A stretch of DNA of 6,061 bases, from contig JAIFNF010000231.1 in assembly GCA_020047885.1 (NCBI GenBank), positions 1-6,061 of the forward strand. Direction: 5' to 3'. A program made the translations under genes and the position numbers. The notes beneath the pieces are model-generated. The model worked only from the letters and a program-made list of their open reading frames with translations, was not told where the DNA came from and searched no databases. This document shows positions 1 to 4,927 of the stretch, piece after piece; positions within the stretch are counted from its first letter, which is position 1; every line of letters begins with the position of its first letter. This DNA is from Gammaproteobacteria bacterium (GTDB taxonomy: Bacteria > Pseudomonadota > Gammaproteobacteria > Competibacterales > Competibacteraceae).

Positions 1-614
1 GTCGCTTTGGCCTGAGCCGGCACCGGAATGTAGCCCAAACCCTTAACTTCCCCGGTCGTTGCTGGCGCAAATTCCGTGGCGTCCAAGGGGGCCAGGCCGC
101 GATTCGACACCGATTTGTCCACGGTGCCGCTGTTGCAGGCGTCGATCAGCATCAGCAATTCACCGCTGTTGATCGGGCTGAGCAGGCTGCCGATCTCGTC
201 GTCCAGCAACACATTCTCGGCTTCCGCCCCGCTCAATTTTGCGTCGTGCAGAATTAACGCTTCGTCCTTTTGATCGGATTCATCGCCGTTGACGTCCTTG
301 AATTGGCCGCCGTGACCGCTGAAATAGAACAGGGCGCGGTCGCCGCTGTTCATGCCGCTGACCAGTTTTTGCAACGCGGCGCGGACGTTGGCGTAGGTGG
401 CTTGCTGATCCTGCAACACCTCAATGTCGCTAAAACCCAGCAACGGTGCCCAGTGCCGCATGATATTGACGTCGATGTCGATTCCGGACAGCGAACTGAC
501 CGATTGATACTTACCGACCCCGACCAGCAACGCCCGGTTGGCGGCCTGGGCGGGGCCGGCCAATAGCAACGCAGCGCTCAGGATGCTGATGCCCAGCGGT
601 TTAATTCCGCACAT
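1..614 (-). CDS. Secreted caspase-like (peptidase C14) protein, C-terminus cut off by window edge
   Basis: The frame is open from an ATG at 614-612 to the window edge: 204 codons, no stop. Residues 1-24 form a signal peptide (hydrophobic core ILSAALLLAG, likely cleavage after AQA), so the protein is probably exported. The body matches the caspase/metacaspase p20 fold: strand RALLVGVGKY (27-36), the catalytic His in YFSGHGG (H101) and the catalytic Cys in LIDACNSG (C160). Both dyad residues are present, so it is likely an active cysteine peptidase with metacaspase-like cleavage after basic residues (family knowledge; substrate unknown). The start is supported by AGGGAG about 8 bases upstream. 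It lies 25 bases after the DUF4384 gene on the same strand, suggesting an operon. The missing part probably holds the rest of the caspase domain and perhaps a partner domain. Confidence 0.88.
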   Translation of the reverse strand, partial: MCGIKPLGISILSAALLLAGPAQAANRALLVGVGKYQSVSSLSGIDIDVNIMRHWAPLLGFSDIEVLQDQQATYANVRAALQKLVSGMNSGDRALFYFSGHGGQFKDVNGDESDQKDEALILHDAKLSGAEAENVLLDDEIGSLLSPINSGELLMLIDACNSGTVDKSVSNRGLAPLDATEFAPATTGEVKGLGYIPVPAQAKA

Positions 615-639
615 GACGGGTTCTCCCTGGCGAAGGCGG

Positions 640-1617
640 TTAGCGACGGACGGTAAAGGCAAAGTCGGCGGCATCGGCTGGAGCGCGATCCAGCGCAACG
701 CCCTTGCTGTCCAGGGCGCGGACATCGTTGGCGGGCAGGCGACCGTCGCGGCTGTAGCGCACCACCATGCGTTGCGGACCAGCGGGATCAGTGATCGTGC
801 CGGTTTCTTCATAGGCGCGGTTGGCGCGGACTTCGCGTTCCACCAGTCGCACCAGGTCGCCGTCCGGTTCACGCAGGAAGACATGGACGTAGCCATCTTC
901 GGTCGCGCCGAACACCAGTCGGAAGCGGTCGCCCAGGCGGTAATCCGTGCGATCCATCCGCACAAAGGGCAAGGCCGCGCCGGTGGCTGGCGGTGGCGAG
1001 TCCGTGCCCGTGCGGCGCGATTCGCCGTTGACGGTAAAGGCGATTCGGCGAGTGATCGTGTCGGCGCTGGCGGTTGGCGGTGGAGTGCCGTCGCGCTGGA
1101 TACGGATGCCTTTTTCGTCAAAGGCGCTCTCCAAGGTGGCGGCCTTGGCGGTAAAAAGCCCATCCGCCCCGGCTTTGGCGACCCGTGTTGGGTCAATATC
1201 CAGCCAGCGGGTGCTGGCGATCAGGGTAATTTCATGCGAGCCGGCTTCATCGGCCAGAATTTTCAGGCCAGGATTGGGCAGGGTATGCGTCCAGCCGCCC
1301 TGATATTTGTTGCCGGTTTGCGCCTGGCTGGGCACCAGCAGCAGCGCATCGCCATGTGGATCGCGGGCGTAGGCCCACAGGTAGAAGGTGCGGTTGCCAC
1401 GGACTTCAAACTGGATCGGTTCGCCGTTGGCGTATTGGGGTTTGACGCCGGTGACATCGAGTTGCAAGGCACCGGCGGTGGGTTCGATGCGAACCTGCTT
1501 GGTATCCATATCGGCGGCGGACGGGGGTTCGGGCGGGGGTTGTTGCGCGGTTGCAGTGGCACTCAGACTCAGCAGCAGTGCGGCGGCGATCATGGGTTTC
1601 AGCGGGGTGGTAGTCAT
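640..1617 (-). CDS. Exported protein with two DUF4384-type domains
   Basis: Encodes 325 residues from the ATG at 1617, chosen because AGAGGA lies about 9 bases upstream and a clean signal peptide follows (MIAAALLLSLSATATAQQ, cleavage near residue 24). An ATG 45 bases upstream would put a charged stretch before it and is less likely. After a Pro-rich spacer (26-33) there are two similar beta-rich modules, about residues 52-134 and 218-290. Each has the DUF4384 pattern: 'Y..G..i.F.v', then an aromatic/hydrophobic strand and 'DP.GD...L' (FYLWAYARDPHGD at 78-90; GYVHVFLREPDGD at 242-254). A Pro/Thr-rich linker joins them. DUF4384 domains often accompany caspase-like peptidases and cell-surface proteins; their role is poorly defined. 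The caspase gene follows after 25 bases, so the two are probably co-expressed and may act together in the periplasm or at the cell surface (inference). Confidence 0.82.
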   Translation of the reverse strand: MTTTPLKPMIAAALLLSLSATATAQQPPPEPPSAADMDTKQVRIEPTAGALQLDVTGVKPQYANGEPIQFEVRGNRTFYLWAYARDPHGDALLLVPSQAQTGNKYQGGWTHTLPNPGLKILADEAGSHEITLIASTRWLDIDPTRVAKAGADGLFTAKAATLESAFDEKGIRIQRDGTPPPTASADTITRRIAFTVNGESRRTGTDSPPPATGAALPFVRMDRTDYRLGDRFRLVFGATEDGYVHVFLREPDGDLVRLVEREVRANRAYEETGTITDPAGPQRMVVRYSRDGRLPANDVRALDSKGVALDRAPADAADFAFTVRR

Positions 1618-1718
1618 GCGTAGTTTCCTCTGGGTAGTGAGACGGCTGGATGCCGCCTTCATGAAAGGTTGACGGACAGGGACAAGTTTTCTGACGGTTC
1701 AATATGATTTTTTTGTAA

Positions 1719-1880
1719 GCAGATGCTGAATACGAGGAGCGATTTGTGCTGGTGGGAATGAGCCGCGAACTCCGGTTATTGACGGTCTGCTACCCTCTAC
1801 AGGGAGATGAAATAATCCGGCTGATTTCCGCTCGCAAGGTGACAGTTCACGAGGAGAAAGCTTATGCGCGAAGAATATGA
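1719..1880 (+). pseudogene. brnT: brnT toxin remnant (C-terminal half only)
   Basis: An uninterrupted frame from just after a TAA (1716-1718) to a TGA (1878-1880) encodes about 53 residues that read as the second half of a BrnT-family ribonuclease toxin. It contains YEERFVLVGMS, then a LLTVCYP strand, then IIRLISARKVTVHEEKAY, matching the BrnT ending 'iRiISARkat..E...Y'. The N-terminal half, which should carry the WD..K...N..KHG motif, is not found upstream in any frame I checked, and no start with a ribosome site is evident. It overlaps brnA by 17 bases, the normal brnT-brnA arrangement, so this is the original operon with a truncated toxin. An internal ATG (MSREL) could yield a short peptide, but a functional RNase is unlikely. 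Confidence 0.68.
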
Positions 1881-2091
1881 TTTTACCGGGGCAAAACGCG
1901 CTAAGGATGTACCACATCTTGCCCAGCTTCAGGCCGAAGTCACGCAAGGCAAAACGCAAATGATCCTCTTGATTGATGATGACCTTTTGGCGGTACTCCG
2001 CGACCGTGCCGGGCGCGAGGGCAAAGGCTATCAGACGCTCATCAACGACACTCTGCGGGTCGCCTTGGCTTCCGAAGCAACCTCATCTTAG
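1864..2091 (+). CDS. brnA: BrnA-family antitoxin (CopG-like)
   Basis: Encodes 75 residues. The N-terminus MREEYDFTGAKRAKD and the C-terminal part LLIDDDLLAVLRDRA..EGKGYQTLINDTLR are typical of BrnA antitoxins. The C-terminal half is the ribbon-helix-helix-like DNA-binding and dimerisation segment, with the characteristic GYQTLIN. BrnA normally neutralises BrnT RNase and, alone or with the toxin, represses its own promoter. A strong GAGGAG lies about 8 bases before the ATG, inside the brnT reading frame, so translation is probably coupled to it. Because the toxin is truncated, this is an orphan antitoxin that may still repress or act against toxins encoded elsewhere (inference). It is the only intact plus-strand gene here and converges on the DGR. 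Confidence 0.85.
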   Translation: MREEYDFTGAKRAKDVPHLAQLQAEVTQGKTQMILLIDDDLLAVLRDRAGREGKGYQTLINDTLRVALASEATSS

Positions 2092-2212
2092 GCGATTTCC
2101 TGAAATGAAGCCTGCCCCTTGGTAAGGGGGGAGATCGCGTTTTGCTGGTTCTCCCCTTTGCTAAAGGGGCGAGATCAAGCCCTGATGGATATAGCCTTCA
2201 CCGGAAATCGCC
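2091..2212 (+). repeat. 122-bp segment bounded by a 10-bp inverted repeat, containing two G/C palindromes
   Basis: GGCGATTTCC at 2091-2100 is exactly matched in reverse complement by GGAAATCGCC at 2203-2212. Between them are two short palindromes: CCCCTT-GGT-AAGGGG (2115-2129) and CCCCTTTGCTAAAGGGG (2153-2169), each followed by GAGATC. They belong to the small G/C palindromic family seen elsewhere in this window. The left arm starts on the last base of the brnA stop codon. The segment could be a small non-autonomous element or a transcript-end structure between the converging brnA and DGR units. No target-site duplication is obvious, so a mobile origin is unproven. Confidence 0.4.
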
Positions 2213-2224
2213 GAAAATAATGAA

Positions 2225-2256
2225 CGCGGGGCCTTTGGCGATCCGCTGGCCCCGCG
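2225..2256 (-). terminator. Hairpin at the distal end of the RT-TR transcript
   Basis: A perfect 9-bp inverted repeat, CGCGGGGCC (2225-2233) and GGCCCCGCG (2248-2256), encloses a 14-base loop with a possible inner GCG/CGC pairing. Read on the minus strand the second arm is followed by TTCATTATTTT, a loose T-rich tract, as in a factor-independent terminator. It lies 125 bases beyond the TR and is the best candidate for the 3' end of the DGR transcript. Confidence 0.45.
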
Positions 2257-2381
2257 CCCCTTCTTTCCTGACCATTCTATTCGGCGCTCCCCTCCTTGCG
2301 AGTCCTGGAAGCGGACTCATGATCACCCGTTCATCACGCCCGCTACATTCGTGAATGCAGCAGTTCTGGACCACGGGCGGG

Positions 2382-2501
2382 CTGGCGAGACGGAAACCGG
2401 CGTTGTTGTTGCGGTTAGTGGGCGTGTTCCTGTTGCGGTTCGCCGAACGCACCCTGGCGGGTTTGTTGTTCCAGGAACCCCCCCGCAGCGCACGGGGGCC
2501 G
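2382..2501 (-). repeat. DGR template repeat (TR)
   Basis: This 120-base segment aligns without gaps to 4155-4274. Read on the minus strand in the VR frame it encodes GGSWNNKPARVRSANRNRN followed by TPTNRNNNAGFRLA. Adenine-rich AAC (Asn) codons sit at the diversified sites, as is usual in TRs. It contains 26 adenines on that strand, 15 of which differ in the VR; no C, G or T differs. The last 21 bases (2382-2402) and first 31 (2471-2501) are identical to the VR. The former would be the initiation-of-mutagenic-homology end. The TR begins one base after the RT stop codon, an unusually compact RT-then-TR layout. The segment itself is not expected to be translated. Confidence 0.95.
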
Positions 2502-2502
2502 T

Positions 2503-3612
2503 CTATCGGTCCGCTCCCGGTATGAAGGGTAGCGCATTAAAAATGCTTTGGCATAGCCCTTCTGTGTCCGCGTGGCGGGCATGACCGAGCCAGGCTTGCA
2601 CGCAGGGATTGATGTCAGCCAGGCTCATCCGGCCTTGGGCATAGGCGCGAGTGAAGTGACGCAGCCGTCGGCGGAAGCGCAGGCCGTTATCGTTACGCAG
2701 CCGTCGCCGGTGGGGATAAACCACATAACCGAGCAGGTTGAGACCGTCATGGGTACGGCTGATCTGGGCTTTGCGGGGATGCACGCGCAACCGTTCCTGG
2801 TTGAGATACTCGGTAATGGCGTGGCGATGGTCATGCAGCGCGGTTTTATCGTCGGCCAGCAGCACCATGTCGTCTACATAGCGCAGGTAGGCGGGAACGC
2901 GGCGCTGTTCCTTGAGCCAGTGATCAAAGTCGTCGAGGTAGAGGTTGGCGAAGAATTGGCTGGTGAGGTTGCCGATGGGAATGCTGCGCCGACGCTCGGC
3001 GGGGGTGAGTAGATCATCGCCAGGGAAGTAAAGGGGTTCGCTCAATCCTCCCGGCCCCCCTTTGCCAAAGGGAGGAGTGCTGATGGCGTTGTCAGGACTG
3101 CCATCAATGATTCGTTCCAGCAAAGCCAACACTTGGGCATCCGCAATGCGTTGCCGCAATTTGGCTTTGAGCAGCGCATGGTCGATGGAGGGAAAGTAGC
3201 GCTGGATGTCGAGTTTGAGGACGTAGGGGTAGCGTTGCGCCCAGCGTTGATAACGATCCACAGCAGCGTGGGTGCCCTTGCCCCGGCGGCAGGCGTAGGA
3301 ATCATGAATGAAGGTGCGATCCAGCGGCGGTTCGATGACGTTCATTACCGCATGATGCACCACCCGGTCGCGGAATGGGGCGGCGGCAATCTGCCGGGGT
3401 TTGCGTTCGTAGAGGGTGAAGAGTCGATAACCGCCAGGCTGGTAGGAACCCTCCGCCAGTTCGCGGTGCAAGGCCAACAGTTCGGATTCCAGGTTGAGTT
3501 CAAACGCCACCGCGCCAGCGCTACGGGATTTGCCGCGCCGGGCTTGCCGCCAGGCTTGCCACAGATTCTCGAAGTCGATGAGTTGCGGCCAGAGGTTTTG
3601 CAGGCGGTTCAT
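2503..3612 (-). CDS. DGR reverse transcriptase
   Basis: Encodes 369 residues with a full RT palm and fingers. The first catalytic Asp is in LDIQRYFPSID (134-144, D135). The DGR-type motif 4, IGNLTSQFFANLYL (213-226), replaces the QG...SP of group II intron and retron RTs. The active site is YVDD (245-248), and LNLLGYVVYP (291-300) fits the next motif. The N-terminus (FELNLESELLALHRELAEGSYQPGGYRLF region) is typical of bacterial DGR RTs. The enzyme would copy TR RNA into cDNA with errors at adenines, working with Avd. The ATG at 3612 has a purine-rich AAAGGGGAAAGGGA upstream. Residues about 175-194 are encoded by an inserted palindromic repeat lying between motifs 3 and 4 (see 3044-3079). The frame stays open, so the enzyme may still work. 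All catalytic residues are present. Confidence 0.95.
   Translation of the reverse strand: MNRLQNLWPQLIDFENLWQAWRQARRGKSRSAGAVAFELNLESELLALHRELAEGSYQPGGYRLFTLYERKPRQIAAAPFRDRVVHHAVMNVIEPPLDRTFIHDSYACRRGKGTHAAVDRYQRWAQRYPYVLKLDIQRYFPSIDHALLKAKLRQRIADAQVLALLERIIDGSPDNAISTPPFGKGGPGGLSEPLYFPGDDLLTPAERRRSIPIGNLTSQFFANLYLDDFDHWLKEQRRVPAYLRYVDDMVLLADDKTALHDHRHAITEYLNQERLRVHPRKAQISRTHDGLNLLGYVVYPHRRRLRNDNGLRFRRRLRHFTRAYAQGRMSLADINPCVQAWLGHARHADTEGLCQSIFNALPFIPGADR
3044..3079 (-). repeat. G/C palindromic repeat inserted in frame within the RT gene
   Basis: On the minus strand this reads CTCC-TCCCTTTGGCAAAGGG-GGGCCGGGAGGATT, matching the copies at 3657-3694 and 6012-6048. Its translation within the RT, STPPFGKGGPGGL (178-190), is a low-complexity peptide foreign to RTs. 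From family knowledge, related RTs run from the helix IIDGSP directly into a short segment and the YFPGDDL...RRR-IPIGN stretch, so the insertion falls in a loop before motif 4. Confidence 0.75.
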
Positions 3613-3626
3613 CGTGCGTTCCCTTT

Positions 3627-3641
3627 CCCCTTTGCCAAAGG
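3627..3641. repeat. Short palindrome just upstream of the RT ribosome site
   Basis: CCTTTGCCAAAGG (3629-3641) is a perfect arm-3-arm palindrome preceded by CC, a reduced member of the G/C palindromic family. On the minus strand its right arm (CAAAGG) runs into the purine-rich ribosome-binding stretch of the RT gene, so hairpin formation could partly mask that site. Confidence 0.5.
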
Positions 3642-3656
3642 TTTTATCGAATGTTC

Positions 3657-3694
3657 TTCTCCCCCCTTTGAAAAAGGGGGGCCGGGGGGGATTT
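3657..3694 (+). repeat. G/C palindromic repeat between avd and the RT gene
   Basis: A perfect palindrome CCCCCCTTT-GAA-AAAGGGGGG (3661-3681) is followed by CCGGGGGGG and ATTT. It is the same roughly 36-base unit as at 6012-6048 in opposite orientation, and related to the one inside the RT. It begins immediately downstream of the avd stop codon and fills about half of the 83-base avd-RT gap. A stable hairpin in the mRNA here could stabilise the upstream message or reduce read-through into the RT. Confidence 0.75.
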
Positions 3695-3695
3695 C

Positions 3696-4058
3696 TTACG
3701 CCCCTTCGGCCCGTGAGCGCAACCAGCCGCCAATTTGCCGACCCAGATCATCCATCAGCCGCGCCCCCTGTTCGTAGCGTTTCAGCGGAATCACCCGCAG
3801 TTCGTGGGCCAGTCGCCATAAATGCCGTTCGATTTCCAGGGTGCGGTTGGCAATGGTCAATGCGGCGCGTTTCTCGCGGCTGTAGGCGGCTTCGACCAGC
3901 GCCTCCAGTACCCGCAACAAGCCGGTTTCGAGCCGCTCGCCCAAGGTAAAGCGCCGGGCGCGGGGAAATAAATCCAGTTGTGGAATCAGCCAGACCAGCA
4001 GTTCGTGGCAGGCTTGTACCGCCCGTGGGACCGCATCACGCGGTGGATCATCAACCAT
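3696..4058 (-). CDS. avd: DGR accessory variability determinant (Avd-like four-helix protein)
   Basis: Encodes 120 residues, the usual length for Avd proteins, almost entirely helical. Recognisable family blocks are LLVWLIPQLDLFPRARRFTLGER (20-42; the FPR..R.TLGER signature), AAYSREKRAAL (57-67), then LWRLAHELRVIPLKRYE (80-96) and a GRQIGGWL ending (106-113). Avd forms a positively charged pentameric four-helix-bundle barrel that binds the RT and template RNA and is needed for adenine mutagenesis and cDNA synthesis in the studied phage system. The many Arg/Lys here fit nucleic-acid binding. GAGGGGAG lies about 9 bases before the ATG. It sits between target and RT, 86 bases after the target stop (including the 4096-4116 hairpin) and 83 before the RT. 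Confidence 0.92.
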   Translation of the reverse strand: MVDDPPRDAVPRAVQACHELLVWLIPQLDLFPRARRFTLGERLETGLLRVLEALVEAAYSREKRAALTIANRTLEIERHLWRLAHELRVIPLKRYEQGARLMDDLGRQIGGWLRSRAEGA

Positions 4059-4095
4059 GGTGGATAACTCCCCTCAAAAAAATGGCGCGGAAAAG

Positions 4096-4116
4096 ACCGC
4101 GTGCTTCGCACGCGGT
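4096..4116 (-). promoter_or_regulatory. GC-rich hairpin/cruciform downstream of the VR (possible DGR target-recognition element, possible terminator)
   Basis: A perfect 9-bp inverted repeat ACCGCGTGC / GCACGCGGT encloses a 3-base loop (GAA on the minus strand). It lies 38 bases beyond the VR and just past the target stop codon. Known DGRs have a GC-rich 7-10 bp hairpin with a GA-rich loop downstream of the VR that promotes retrohoming; this fits in form, though its spacing is longer than in the phage prototype. On the minus strand it is followed by TCTTTT, so it could also attenuate transcription into avd. Confidence 0.6.
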
Positions 4117-4144
4117 AAAGGGTAAAAGACCAAAGAACAAAGGG

Positions 4145-4927
4145 TTATAACGATCTGGCGAGACGGAAACCGGCGCCGAAGTAGCGGTAAGTGGGCGTGT
4201 CCCCGTAGCGGTTCGCCGAACGCACCCAGGCGGGTAAGCCGTACCAGGAACCCCCCCGCAGCGCACGGGGGCCGGTTGTATCATTAAAATTACATTCTTT
4301 CTCAGAACCCCCATACTCCTTGTCATACAGCGAACACGTCCACTCCAACACATTCCCCATCATGTCGTTCAACTGCCAGGCATTCGCCCGGTATTTGCCC
4401 ACCGGGGCCGGGTACCAATAGCCATCACTGCACTCGTGCTTTTCGGTCCAGACCAGTCCGCCCGGCGATTTCGCCCGATCCGCCACATTGGCATATTGAC
4501 AGGCCTCGTTAGCATTATTTCCCCAGTACCGCGCCGTCGTCGTGCCCGCCCGCGCTGCGTATTCCCATTCCGCTTCGGTCGGCAGCCGATAATCGTTTCC
4601 CGTCTCCTGTTTCAACCAGGCCGTATATGCGACCGCGTCATTCCAGCTTACGCACACCACCGGATAAGTGTCCTTTTGGGTATAACCCGGCTTCCGCCAA
4701 TGGGTTCCGTCCCGGTAGGCTCCTTTCCCATCCTTCTCGCTCCACCCATAACAGCCCTTTTCACCCCCCACATTCTGCTCGGCATCAGTGCGATGATTGG
4801 TCGCCTCCACAAACCGCTTGAATTCCCCCACCGTCACTTCGTTCTTGCCCATCTCGAACGCGCTCACACACACCTCATGCTGCCGCTCGTCGTCGTCCCG
4901 ACCTTTCTCGGACGCCGCATCGTCGGG
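4145..4927 (-). CDS. C-terminal segment of target: FGE-sulfatase/SUMF1-type C-type-lectin domain with DGR variable region
   Basis: From about 4927 this frame encodes SEKGRDDDERQHEVCVSAF, then EMGKNEVTVGEFKRFVEATN, YPVVCVSWNDAVAYTAWLK, YRLPTEAEWEYAARAG, LNDMMGNVLEWTC and the end LRGGSWYG...RSANRYG...AGFRLARSL. These are the ordered motifs of the formylglycine-generating-enzyme (SUMF1/EgtB/PvdO) fold, used by many DGR targets as a ligand-binding C-type-lectin scaffold rather than as an enzyme. The usual first strand, 'M..ipgG.F.MGs', is absent or very degenerate before SEKGRDD. The diversified residues lie in the last 40 amino acids, with the GGSW and GFRLAR framework fixed. The open frame extends upstream to 5128, but that part is a shadow of the linker frame and not protein-like. 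Confidence 0.9.
   Translation of the reverse strand, partial: PDDAASEKGRDDDERQHEVCVSAFEMGKNEVTVGEFKRFVEATNHRTDAEQNVGGEKGCYGWSEKDGKGAYRDGTHWRKPGYTQKDTYPVVCVSWNDAVAYTAWLKQETGNDYRLPTEAEWEYAARAGTTTARYWGNNANEACQYANVADRAKSPGGLVWTEKHECSDGYWYPAPVGKYRANAWQLNDMMGNVLEWTCSLYDKEYGGSEKECNFNDTTGPRALRGGSWYGLPAWVRSANRYGDTPTYRYFGAGFRLARSL
4155..4274 (-). repeat. DGR variable repeat (VR)
   Basis: 120 bases matching the TR (2382-2501) with 15 substitutions, at 4176, 4177, 4179, 4180, 4183, 4189, 4201, 4204, 4207, 4228, 4236, 4237, 4239, 4240 and 4243. On the coding strand all are A in the TR and become T (9) or G (6); none becomes C. Eleven codons change: Asn to Tyr (4), Gly (2), Phe and Asp, Lys to Leu, Arg to Trp and Gly. 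This gives a Tyr/Gly-rich surface typical of diversified lectin-fold binding sites. The VR ends 3 codons before the target's stop. Confidence 0.95.

Larger units (their letters stand above)
2225..2501 (-). ncRNA. Putative DGR template RNA: TR plus structured downstream tail
   Basis: In studied DGRs the template RNA consists of the TR and a non-coding tail of roughly 100-150 bases that binds RT/Avd and primes cDNA synthesis. Here the 156 bases after the TR carry no gene but three inverted repeats: 2342-2361 (9-bp stem with one G-U pair in the minus-strand RNA, starting about 20 bases past the TR), 2300-2318 (6-bp stem GAGTCC/GGACTC, 7-base loop) and the hairpin at 2225-2256. The extent is inferred from these structures; the 5' end is probably within the RT transcript. 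Confidence 0.4.

Noticed and set aside
538..1623. Long open plus-strand frame (361 codons) opposite the DUF4384 gene
   Set aside because: Its product is low-complexity Gly/Ala/Arg-rich with no domain or credible ribosome site; the minus-strand frame has a signal peptide and two matching domains. It is an antisense shadow of GC-rich coding DNA.
1669..1708. Possible promoter (TTGACG at 1669, TATGAT at 1703) for brnTA
   Set aside because: The two boxes are 28 bases apart, too far for a sigma-70 promoter, and no better pair was visible on either strand.
2110..2175. CRISPR-like repeats
   Set aside because: The short units are palindromic, differ in sequence and are irregularly spaced across several kilobases; there is no array of equal spacers.
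2198..2452. Minus-strand frame reading through the TR (RSANRNRNTPTNRNNNAG...)
   Set aside because: The lectin-like peptide is the TR read in the VR frame. There is no ribosome site, and the rest of the frame is non-coding tail; TRs are templates, not genes.
2503..3612. RT as part of a group II intron or retron
   Set aside because: IGNLTSQ is DGR-specific, an Avd gene is adjacent, no maturase/endonuclease domain or intron RNA is present, and a TR/VR pair is found.
2572..3777. Plus-strand open frames opposite RT and avd
   Set aside because: They contain no recognisable motifs, while the minus strand has every RT and Avd motif in order.
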